Positions 24,875 through 32,592 of a stretch of 64,000 bases of DNA are shown here, piece by piece. The notes beneath the pieces are model-generated. The model made no database searches, was not told the DNA's origin, and saw only the letters and a list, made by a program, of their open reading frames with translations. Where the stretch lies: positions 94,501 to 158,500 of the forward strand of contig NZ_LT629733.1 in the NCBI RefSeq assembly GCF_900104785.1. The letters run 5' to 3'. How positions within the stretch are numbered: the stretch's first letter is position 1; each line of letters starts with the position of its first letter. This DNA comes from Formosa sp. Hel1_31_208 (GTDB taxonomy: Bacteria; Bacteroidota; Bacteroidia; Flavobacteriales; Flavobacteriaceae). A program made the position numbers and the translations under genes.

Positions 24875-25771
24875 ATGTCAATTGAAGTAGCAAATATTTC
24901 TAAACTATATGGCGAGCAAAAAGCGCTAAACAATATTTCATTTTCTATAAACAAAGGTGAAATCGTAGGTTTTTTAGGACCGAATGGCGCAGGCAAATCA
25001 ACATTGATGAAGATTTTAACCACTTATATCAATGCCTCCGAAGGTGTTGCTAAAGTGAGCGGTTTTCATGTGGAAACACAAAAACAAGATGTGCAACATA
25101 ATGTTGGGTATTTACCCGAACACAACCCGTTGTATTTAGATATGTATGTAAAAGAATATCTAACATTTAATGCTGGCATCTACAAGGTTTCTAAATCTCG
25201 AATTCAAGAGGTCATTGAACTTACTGGTTTGACGCCAGAAACACATAAAAAAATTGGTCAATTATCTAAAGGTTATCGTCAGCGAGTTGGTATAGCGACT
25301 GCTTTGCTACATGATCCTTCAGTTTTAATTTTAGACGAACCAACTACGGGTCTTGACCCTAATCAACTGGTAGATATAAGACATCTAATTACCACTATAG
25401 GAAAAGATAAAACTGTATTTCTTTCGACTCATATCATGCAGGAAGTTGAAGCCATTTGTGATCGTGTCATTATTATTGATAAAGGAGTCATTGTTGCCGA
25501 CAAAAAATTAGAGGCATTAAGAGATGATAAAGAGCAAACCGTTATTGTAGAATTTGACTATCGTGTGGAAGACACCTTTCTTCTAAAGCTCCCTAATGCC
25601 AAATTGGTTAAAAACACACATGGTTTTATTTATGAAATTACATTTGCCACAACCCAAGATATGAGATCTCATGTATTCGATTTTGCACATGACAATGATC
25701 TAAAAATTCTTCAGTTGAACCAAAAAAATGCGAGTTTGGAAAGTTTGTTTAGAGAATTAACTTCAAAATAA
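24875..25771 (+). CDS. gldA: gliding motility ABC transporter ATP-binding protein GldA
   Basis: This 298-residue ATPase subunit shows Walker A GPNGAGKST (about 35-43), signature LSKGYRQRVGIATAL, Walker B VLILDEPTTGLDP and the H-loop STHIMQEVE. The overall sequence (YGEQKALNNISFSINKGE, HNVGYLPEHNPLYLDMYVKEYL) matches GldA, which works with the membrane proteins GldF and GldG. Those partners are not in this window. It is divergent from the aromatic operon and converges, with a 3-bp gap, on the DUF2807 gene. A general ABC exporter ATPase is the alternative, but GldA fits best. Confidence 0.85.
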   Translation: MSIEVANISKLYGEQKALNNISFSINKGEIVGFLGPNGAGKSTLMKILTTYINASEGVAKVSGFHVETQKQDVQHNVGYLPEHNPLYLDMYVKEYLTFNAGIYKVSKSRIQEVIELTGLTPETHKKIGQLSKGYRQRVGIATALLHDPSVLILDEPTTGLDPNQLVDIRHLITTIGKDKTVFLSTHIMQEVEAICDRVIIIDKGVIVADKKLEALRDDKEQTVIVEFDYRVEDTFLLKLPNAKLVKNTHGFIYEITFATTQDMRSHVFDFAHDNDLKILQLNQKNASLESLFRELTSK

Positions 25772-25774
25772 AGA

Positions 25775-26524
25775 CTATTCAAAAATCAGCTGACCTGTAT
25801 AGAATTGTTGCACATTCACGGCTAACGGCGTATTAACTAGAATAACATCACCTGTACTTCTAATTTCACCGGTTAATGATTGCTGTGCGTTAATAATCAT
25901 ATCATTACTACTGCGCTGAAAAATGGACACATCTTGTGCTACCAAATCACGTCCTTCAAATCGGGCGTCTCCTGAGTAATATCCAACAAATAAAGTCTCA
26001 ACAAATCCACTTATATATATGGTAGATAAGTTATTAATCACAATATCTATAGCATCACAATCAACTTCTAAATCAAACATCCCATTGGTGTTTACACCAT
26101 TATCTTCAATAAAGTCTTCAGAAACTAACTTAAGGGTTTCATAATTTAATACGCCATTACTACTCACGGTATAACTCGATCCATTTCTTATTTCAGTAAG
26201 ATTTGGCGCACTCACGAATACTTTAGTAATCCCATAGTCTCTTGTGAGATTACATGCATTATCGTTAAATAGCTTTAATCTCCCATTTTCAACACGAACA
26301 TCAATTTCAGGCATTAAATATTCACCAGTTTGAACTCGTACTTTTTGAGTTGGTGCATCTGTTACAATTAATTCTATACGAGGGTAAACGGTAATTTGTG
26401 AAAAGGCATCTACGCTGAATTCTTTTTCAATAATATCACCAGCATTTTGAAAGCAATCTGGCACATTTTCGCCGTTACATGATACGAGTAAAACCGCAAC
26501 TACTATGTAAACTATTTTTTTCAT
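25775..26524 (-). CDS. head GIN domain (DUF2807) lipoprotein
   Basis: This 249-residue protein has a lipoprotein signal (VAVLLVSC, Cys at about residue 17) and a beta-helical DUF2807 'head GIN' domain. The domain is seen from repeated short strands such as FSQITVYPRIELIVTDAP, VRVENGRLKLF and LTEIRNGSSYTVSSNG. The family is common in Bacteroidota and may form surface or periplasmic beta-solenoids; its function is not established. It overlaps the upstream deacylase gene by 4 bp, so the two are co-expressed. Confidence 0.82.
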   Translation of the reverse strand: MKKIVYIVVAVLLVSCNGENVPDCFQNAGDIIEKEFSVDAFSQITVYPRIELIVTDAPTQKVRVQTGEYLMPEIDVRVENGRLKLFNDNACNLTRDYGITKVFVSAPNLTEIRNGSSYTVSSNGVLNYETLKLVSEDFIEDNGVNTNGMFDLEVDCDAIDIVINNLSTIYISGFVETLFVGYYSGDARFEGRDLVAQDVSIFQRSSNDMIINAQQSLTGEIRSTGDVILVNTPLAVNVQQFYTGQLIFE

Positions 26525-27618
26525 AATCTTACGCCTATTCCAAATTCAACTGCTTCAGCTTTTGCTCCATGAGATTTAAGTGTTATGGCGCCAAAAAATG
26601 TGTCGCCAAAATAACGTTTCATTCCAACCCGATTGTACACCTGCCCCTCAAAATCGTATGGGTAATAGATATAATAGCCTAATTGTGTAATTATGGACAT
26701 CTTATTAATAAATAATTCATGTCCAACAAATATACCAACGCGTTTCCAGTCTTCATCACCGGACACATTCAATTCGGGAAAAGCAACCGAATAAAAATAA
26801 ATCAATTCCTCTAAAAACTTAGAAAAGAACACATCTGTACCCACTTGAATGGCGCTTTTACGATTTAAACGCTTATCGGCATATGCAGAGAAAATAAAGA
26901 ATGGGTGTTGTCCTAATCCAATGACGTCACTTTCATTGACACCTGTGCGAAATACAAAGTTATATTTTATCTTTTCTGTATACTTTTTAGTTTCTGTTGA
27001 AGCCATATATTCTGGCTCATTTTCAGAATCGAACACATAATTAGTCCCAATATTAAAGGCAAAAGTATTAGTAGATGTATTTGGAGCCCTAAAATTCGCG
27101 TTAGAATAGTGAATTAAAGAAATTCCTGCTTGCAAGCCAAAACCCTTAAATATATTTTCTTTCTTATAATTAAACATAAGATAGGTCGTACTTAACAAAT
27201 CTGAACCATAAGCACTATTTCTGAAGTTTGACACCTTATCATACGGATTTGTAGTATAGGCTACCCCTTGTCCGATTCTCAAATTAAGATTCCGTTTTAG
27301 GAAATAAAAGTTATAATGTGCATAGAGCCCGTAATTCTCACCGAGTGTCTCGTTTGCCATGTTTTGATACACCATCGAAAACCCCCAATCTGGATAGTTG
27401 AAACGACTTTCCCAATCATTAAATCCATAGGTTTTCCGGTTGTAAGCAAGAATAAAGCCTGTTGGATGTTCCGTTATTAAATGAGAAATATCAGGATTAT
27501 GCTCTAGTATGGTTCCATAGAATATATTGGCGTCAATACTGAAACGTTTAGGGTCTTCATCTTGAGCACTTACAAGGAGGTAAAAAAAGCAAAATAAGTA
27601 GGATAAAAAGCCCTTCAT
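26521..27618 (-). CDS. acyloxyacyl hydrolase / lipid A 3-O-deacylase (PagL-like)
   Basis: This 365-residue outer-membrane barrel has a signal peptide ending LVSAQ (residue 18). The segment GLQAGISLIHYSNANFRAPNTSTN contains the His-x-Ser pair of the PagL catalytic centre, and strands with aromatic ends (WGFSMVYQNM, YGLYAHYNFYFL) support a barrel. PagL-type enzymes trim an acyl chain from lipid A in the outer leaflet. A TATTTTTG element (complement 27636-27643) is the probable -7 site. The protein is longer than proteobacterial PagL, as usual for Bacteroidota members. Confidence 0.8.
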   Translation of the reverse strand: MKGFLSYLFCFFYLLVSAQDEDPKRFSIDANIFYGTILEHNPDISHLITEHPTGFILAYNRKTYGFNDWESRFNYPDWGFSMVYQNMANETLGENYGLYAHYNFYFLKRNLNLRIGQGVAYTTNPYDKVSNFRNSAYGSDLLSTTYLMFNYKKENIFKGFGLQAGISLIHYSNANFRAPNTSTNTFAFNIGTNYVFDSENEPEYMASTETKKYTEKIKYNFVFRTGVNESDVIGLGQHPFFIFSAYADKRLNRKSAIQVGTDVFFSKFLEELIYFYSVAFPELNVSGDEDWKRVGIFVGHELFINKMSIITQLGYYIYYPYDFEGQVYNRVGMKRYFGDTFFGAITLKSHGAKAEAVEFGIGVRL

Positions 27619-27652
27619 TAAATTTAGTTATGGCACAAAAATAACAGAATAT

Positions 27653-28072
27653 TTAGATTTCCTTGTCTTCTGCTACTTTAAAGCCACTTCTTCTTACCCA
27701 AGACACATGTAAGTCTTTGTTTATTAGACTATAAGCCTCACTAGAAGCGTACGCCACAGAACAATGTTAAAAATAAAATATGCAACTATAGATGAGTAAG
27801 GACGTTTAAGTTATCTATCCAAGTCTGCAATAAATGAATCGCCTCTTTAATAGAATATAGTATTTTCTTAAATAAACTGAGGGTTGCTATGGCTTCATCG
27901 GGTCCTATCCTTCTGCCTTTCTTGATACCATTTCAATAAGTTTTTCAACTTTGTTTCCGACAGAAAATTTAATATCCAAACTTTTTGCAAAATAATTAAC
28001 TCTCGCTTTTATTTTTTTTACTTTTACGCCGTAATAATTTGGAGGAAAAATTTGTTCTGATTGCAACCTCAT
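27653..28072 (-). pseudogene. decayed reading frame, product not recognised
   Basis: On the minus strand, three coding-like pieces follow one another. Piece 1 (27905-28072, 55 codons) starts MRLQSEQIFPPNYYG and ends at a TAG. Piece 2 (27786-27911) continues in the next frame with GPDEAIATLSLFKKILYSIK and ends NVLTHL; one base inserted near 27908 would join the two into a protein of about 95 residues. Piece 3 (27653-27766, no start) reads AYASSEAYSLINKDLHVSWV and ends at a TAA. The amphipathic, Lys-rich text looks like real protein, but I cannot name a family. The first codons lie antisense to the SAM-II riboswitch of metK. This interval makes up most of the 546-bp gap before metK. Confidence 0.5.
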
Positions 28073-28091
28073 AAAAAAAATGCTAAAGCAG
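28041..28091 (+). ncRNA. SAM-II-type riboswitch upstream of metK
   Basis: The sequence has the SAM-II layout. P1 is GAGG (28042-28045) with CCTC (28067-28070). The loop contains ATTTG and ends ATTGCAA. A 3' tail has a 17-nt stretch ending GCTAAA (28082-28087), with CAG that can pair with the CTG of loop 1 to close the pseudoknot. Spacings from ATTT to GCA (16 nt) and from P1 to the end of GCTAAA (17 nt) equal those of the structurally solved SAM-II RNA as I recall it. Downstream, CTTTAGC (28106-28112) can pair with GCTAAAG of the aptamer, a possible switch hairpin. The metK gene 73 bp downstream fits control by SAM. Rfam RF00521 would settle it. Confidence 0.72.
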
Positions 28092-28164
28092 TTAGTTTAA
28101 GACTTCTTTAGCGACCAAGCAATCTCTACTAGTTTTTCAAAAACACACAAAACAAAAGGTTTAT

Positions 28165-29418
28165 ATGGCATATTTATTTACTTCGGAAAGTGTCTCTGAA
28201 GGACATCCAGATAAAGTCGCAGATCAAATTAGTGATGCGTTAATTGACAATTTTTTAGCTTTTGATCCAGAATCAAAAGTAGCATGTGAAACTCTTGTGA
28301 CTACTGGACAAGTTGTACTTGCTGGTGAAGTGAAATCAAATACGTATCTCGATGTGCAAAAAATTGCGCGTGATACTATTAATAAAATTGGATACACTAA
28401 AAGCGAATATATGTTTGATGGCAATTCTTGTGGTGTCTTCTCTGCTATTCACGAACAATCTGAAGATATTAATCGTGGAGTAGATAGAGCAAATAAAGAC
28501 GAACAAGGAGCTGGTGACCAAGGTATGATGTTTGGTTATGCAACTCGTGAAACAGAAAACTATATGCCTTTGGCTTTAGATCTTTCGCATCGCATATTAA
28601 AAGAGCTCGCCGATTTAAGACGTGAACATGAAGACATCACCTATTTACGTCCAGACTCTAAAAGTCAGGTAACTATTGAGTACAGTGATGATAATATTCC
28701 ACAGCGTATTGATGCAATAGTGGTTTCAACACAACATGATGATTTTGGAGCTGATGAAGATATGCTTACCAAGATTAGAAAAGATATTGTCGACATTTTG
28801 ATTCCAAGAGTGATCGCTAAATTACCCGAACATATTCAAGTATTATTCAATGACAACATTACCTACCACATTAATCCAACAGGGAAATTTGTGATTGGTG
28901 GACCTCATGGAGATACTGGATTGACTGGACGAAAAATCATTGTAGACACTTACGGTGGAAAAGGTGCTCATGGTGGTGGTGCTTTTTCAGGTAAAGACCC
29001 AAGTAAAGTAGATCGAAGTGCAGCTTATGCCACACGACATATTGCTAAAAATATGGTCGCAGCGGGTATTTGTGACGAAGTATTAGTGCAGGTGAGTTAT
29101 GCTATTGGTGTGGTAGAACCTACTTCTATTTATGTTGACACCTATGGTACCTGTCCGTTTAATCTAACCGATGGAGAGATTGCCTCAAGAATTAAAAACA
29201 TTTTCGATATGCGCCCTGCTGCTATCGAAAAGCGCTTAAAACTGCGCCAACCGATGTATAGTGAAACAGCAGCTTATGGTCATATGGGTCGCAAGTCTGA
29301 AACAGTAAGTAAAACATTTGAACAGCCAAACGGAGAACCAATAAGCCTGGAGGTTGAATTGTTTACGTGGGAAAAACTAGATTACGTAGATAAAATAAAA
29401 GCAGCGTTTGAATTATAA
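28165..29418 (+). CDS. metK: S-adenosylmethionine synthetase
   Basis: MetK makes SAM from methionine and ATP. The 417-residue protein begins [23 protein letters not shown] and carries [12 protein letters not shown] and [19 protein letters not shown], the ATP- and metal-binding signatures. It is somewhat longer than E. coli MetK (384), as is usual in Bacteroidota. It is a single gene closed by a strong terminator and preceded by a SAM-II-type riboswitch, which suggests product feedback on its own synthesis. Confidence 0.96.
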   Translation: MAYLFTSESVSEGHPDKVADQISDALIDNFLAFDPESKVACETLVTTGQVVLAGEVKSNTYLDVQKIARDTINKIGYTKSEYMFDGNSCGVFSAIHEQSEDINRGVDRANKDEQGAGDQGMMFGYATRETENYMPLALDLSHRILKELADLRREHEDITYLRPDSKSQVTIEYSDDNIPQRIDAIVVSTQHDDFGADEDMLTKIRKDIVDILIPRVIAKLPEHIQVLFNDNITYHINPTGKFVIGGPHGDTGLTGRKIIVDTYGGKGAHGGGAFSGKDPSKVDRSAAYATRHIAKNMVAAGICDEVLVQVSYAIGVVEPTSIYVDTYGTCPFNLTDGEIASRIKNIFDMRPAAIEKRLKLRQPMYSETAAYGHMGRKSETVSKTFEQPNGEPISLEVELFTWEKLDYVDKIKAAFEL

Positions 29419-29439
29419 AAACGGATCATTTATGTAACA

Positions 29440-29476
29440 AAAAAGTCCTCTCAAAATAATTTTGAGAGGACTTTTT
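29440..29476 (+). terminator. intrinsic terminator of metK
   Basis: A near-perfect long hairpin (core GTCCTCTCAAAA / TTTTGAGAGGAC) with A and T runs on its two sides lies 21 bp after the metK stop codon. Confidence 0.88.
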
Positions 29477-29598
29477 ATTTCAAAGCATTTCGAGATATGA
29501 CGCAACCAATTCCTATATTCTGCATCTTACATTTATATAACACTTAGGAATTTTTACCTTTTGACTGTTATATATAAAACAACGTTAAAACAACTTAT

Positions 29599-31413
29599 AT
29601 GAAATCAATGCAACAGTTATCAAAATCCATTACCCTCGTTTTAATTAGTATGTTACTTGTATTTTCCTGTGAAACCGATGATGGTCCGAGCACTCCACCA
29701 AATCAAAATCAAGGCCCAGACCCCACAGCTTTTATTCAAAATTTCGGAAGTGAAATCACAAGAGACTTTTTAGGAACCATCGTAGACACCAATAATAATC
29801 CCATTGAAAATGTGATGGTAAGTATTGGCTCTTCTTCAGTAATGACTGATAGCAATGGTGTGTTTATTATCAATAATGCAATTGTTAATCAGCGCTTTGG
29901 ATATGTAAAAGCTGATAAAACGGGTTATATCCATGCGTCAAGAGCTGTTGTACCTAGCAGTGGTACGAATAAAATTCGCATTATGATGCTTCCAGAAACA
30001 GTGGCGGGAACTACTGCAAGTGGTACTCAAGAAACCATTAGCTTAGGAAATGGTGCTTCGGTTGCACTTGAAGGCGATTATATAAAACCTGACGGAACAA
30101 TTTACTCAGGAAATGTGAATGTCATCATGCATCACTTAGATCCAGTTGATGAAGATATGCCAGATCAAATGCCAGGCATGTTATATGCGGCAAATGCACA
30201 AAATGAAGAGCGTATGCTGCAAACTTTAGGGATGTTAGCTGTAGAACTTAGAGGTGATGGAGGTGAAGATTTAAATCTGGCTGAAGGTTCAACTGCTGAA
30301 ATCAGAGTACCGGTAGATGCGAGTTTAATTGCCACGGCTCCAAATACGATTCCGTTGTGGTATTTTGATGAAACCAATGGGTTTTGGATTGAAGAAGGTC
30401 AAGCAACTTTAGTAGGCAACGAATATATAGGAAATGTATCACATTTTTCATTTTGGAACTGTGATATTCCTGCTGAAGCGGTGAATTTATGTATTACGGC
30501 TTCAGATGAAACTGGTAGTTTATTATCAAATTTAAATATCACTCTAACGAGTAACACATTTGGCACTAGTAGTGGAAATACCAACGAAAATGGTGAAGTT
30601 TGCGGATTGGTCCCAAGTAATGAAACCCTAGAACTTAATGTCTATATTTTTGATGTTTGTGGTAACAATTCTATATATACTCAAACTATCGGGCCATTTA
30701 ATGCAGATTCTTCTATAGGTATTGTTATTCCTGACAACCTTGATATCGTTTCTGAGACAGTTATTGGCACGTTTAATACTTGTAATGGTGATTCAGTAAC
30801 AGATGGTTATGTGCAATTAGGTTTTGGCAATCAGGTTTTTACTGATGCCGTAACTGACGGAAATTTTGAAATCAATCTTATTAGATGTAATAGCTCTGAT
30901 ACGTTTTCAATTGAAGCGAGTGACTTTGTAAACCTTCAAGTGACTGATAGCATTAACTATACGTTTACCACCCCTTTAACAGACATTGGAACTATTTCTG
31001 CATGTAATGCGGTGACTGAGTTTATACAATATACAATTGATGATGGTGCTGAGAGCTTATTTATTGTAGATGGCATTTCGGCTGATTTCACAACATCAAG
31101 TCCGAATACAAACGGTCCGAGTTTAACTATCTTTGGGAGTCAACAAGAGTGTTTTTATTTATTCGGAGTACTTAATGAAGCACCTTATGTAGGCGAATAC
31201 GGTTATTTAGAGTGGAACGATGTGACTTCTATTGGTTTTAATATTTCAGAATGCAACAATATTAATGACAACAATAATGGTATCGTATTCAATCTAACAG
31301 CCTTAGGCGACGTTGGAGAATATATCGATATCAACTTTAGTGGAAGTTATGAAGACTTTAATGGCAATCCACATACTATAACTGGTATTGTTCATGTCAT
31401 AAGAGATAATTAA
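29599..31413 (+). CDS. large carboxypeptidase-regulatory-like lipoprotein of unknown function
   Basis: The 604-residue protein has a lipoprotein signal (LVFSC, Cys at about residue 25) and a Pro/Asn/Asp-rich spacer. A carboxypeptidase-D-regulatory-like Ig fold (about 55-110, GTIVDTNNNPIENVMVSIG) follows, then long beta-rich regions with repeated small domains (ITLTSNTFG...NENGEVCGLVP). Cysteine pairs are scattered through the C-terminal half. There is no T9SS sorting tail. It is probably surface-exposed and binding, but no substrate is indicated. It is a single gene between two terminators. Confidence 0.72.
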   Translation: MKSMQQLSKSITLVLISMLLVFSCETDDGPSTPPNQNQGPDPTAFIQNFGSEITRDFLGTIVDTNNNPIENVMVSIGSSSVMTDSNGVFIINNAIVNQRFGYVKADKTGYIHASRAVVPSSGTNKIRIMMLPETVAGTTASGTQETISLGNGASVALEGDYIKPDGTIYSGNVNVIMHHLDPVDEDMPDQMPGMLYAANAQNEERMLQTLGMLAVELRGDGGEDLNLAEGSTAEIRVPVDASLIATAPNTIPLWYFDETNGFWIEEGQATLVGNEYIGNVSHFSFWNCDIPAEAVNLCITASDETGSLLSNLNITLTSNTFGTSSGNTNENGEVCGLVPSNETLELNVYIFDVCGNNSIYTQTIGPFNADSSIGIVIPDNLDIVSETVIGTFNTCNGDSVTDGYVQLGFGNQVFTDAVTDGNFEINLIRCNSSDTFSIEASDFVNLQVTDSINYTFTTPLTDIGTISACNAVTEFIQYTIDDGAESLFIVDGISADFTTSSPNTNGPSLTIFGSQQECFYLFGVLNEAPYVGEYGYLEWNDVTSIGFNISECNNINDNNNGIVFNLTALGDVGEYIDINFSGSYEDFNGNPHTITGIVHVIRDN

Positions 31414-31430
31414 TTAAAATTATTAGTACA

Positions 31431-31460
31431 AAAAAGCCTTCTCGATTGAGAAGGCTTTTT
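31431..31460. terminator. bidirectional terminator after the large lipoprotein gene
   Basis: Perfect 13-bp arms (AAAAAGCCTTCTC / GAGAAGGCTTTTT) with a GATT loop lie between convergent stop codons at 31413 and 31480. Confidence 0.88.
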
Positions 31461-31479
31461 TTATATTTTAAAGTTTTGC

Positions 31480-32331
31480 TTATCCTCTACTTCGTCCCAT
31501 ACGATTGTTACGAAATTCTTGCATTTTAGTAACAATGGTTTCTTGATACGCTTTTTTCGTGATTTCTTTTCCTTTGTCTGGTGCTTGAATCTCTACTTTC
31601 TCTTCAGGGTTGATAACCAATTTAGAGCATAACATTGTCGTGTCTCCTGCACTTACTTCAAGTATTAATCCAGGAAGTCCCCAATATTCTGATGGACCAT
31701 GACTTACGGGGATTTGAGGTGTATACCAAGCCTCAACTTCTGTCATTGGAATCTCTGTCTCTGTGGTTTCTCCTTCAGCTGTTTCTCCTTCTGCTTTATC
31801 TGCAGCTGGAGCGTTACGTCTTAGTTTATCCCATGAGAAGGCATACCATGTTAGATCATCACTAGGTATGGTCGCCGTAGCTTTAAAACACATATAGTTT
31901 CCAATTTGTCTCGACTCTGTGCCCATTTTCCATTCTATTGGCTGTAACTTATCTTTAACTAAAAAGCGCTTTCCATAAAACTCTTGGTCTTGTATCTGTA
32001 CGTTATCTTTAACGTTCTTGTATTGTTCTCCTGCAGCAAAATTTTTACCCCAAGAATCTGTGGCACCAGACATGGCATCTAGCTTATCACCTTCATTAAA
32101 TATAGATTCTTCTTTGTTGAAGGTTAAGATATATGTCTTTTCAAGTCTGTTTTTTAAACGTGCCATGACTTGCTTTTTTTGAGCTTCACTCATTCGCGCT
32201 CCCCAAGCTCCTAAATCCATAGTAGATTTTGAAATATAAGTTGCTTGTCCTTGAAAGTCTTGAGCATTAACGTTTAAAGTAAGTAGTAAACCTAACGTCA
32301 AAATGCCTATATGCTTCATACGTATTTTCAT
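31480..32331 (-). CDS. GLPGLI family protein (paralogue 1)
   Basis: This 283-residue secreted protein has a signal peptide ending NVNAQ (residue 24). It contains the family signature WGLPGLILEVSAGDTTMLCSK and the typical motifs DFQGQATYISKS, KTYILTFNKEES and AWYTPQIPVSHGPSEY. GLPGLI proteins are abundant in Bacteroidota, usually near outer-membrane receptors; their function is unknown. Two further paralogues lie at 35482 and 36567. About 14 bp upstream of its start codon begins a 9-bp inverted repeat and then TTGTTAAACAA (32376-32386), a motif shared with paralogue 2. Confidence 0.88.
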   Translation of the reverse strand: MKIRMKHIGILTLGLLLTLNVNAQDFQGQATYISKSTMDLGAWGARMSEAQKKQVMARLKNRLEKTYILTFNKEESIFNEGDKLDAMSGATDSWGKNFAAGEQYKNVKDNVQIQDQEFYGKRFLVKDKLQPIEWKMGTESRQIGNYMCFKATATIPSDDLTWYAFSWDKLRRNAPAADKAEGETAEGETTETEIPMTEVEAWYTPQIPVSHGPSEYWGLPGLILEVSAGDTTMLCSKLVINPEEKVEIQAPDKGKEITKKAYQETIVTKMQEFRNNRMGRSRG

Positions 32332-32446
32332 AATAAAAGTAAATAATTGATTAAATGTCTAACAAATCTAATCAATTGTTAAACAAATATTGTGTCTTTA
32401 TCATAAAATTAACAGTATAATCCTTTCATCTCTCGGGTTTTAAAAT

Positions 32447-32480
32447 AACCGAAGTCACCTCAAAAGAGGTGACTTCGGTT
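32447..32480 (-). terminator. intrinsic terminator after the TonB-receptor-like gene
   Basis: Perfect 15-bp arms (AACCGAAGTCACCTC / GAGGTGACTTCGGTT) with an AAAA loop; the minus strand continues into an AT-rich T-run. It is placed 113 bp beyond the barrel gene's stop codon. Confidence 0.8.
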
Positions 32481-32592
32481 TTGCGTTAAGGATGGAAATG
32501 GCATCCTTTTGTTTACAAAAGATATAATGGACAGCCTGACCTCAACCTTGCATAACGTTTCGTTGTGAAAATGAGGGAACGCCCAAATTACG

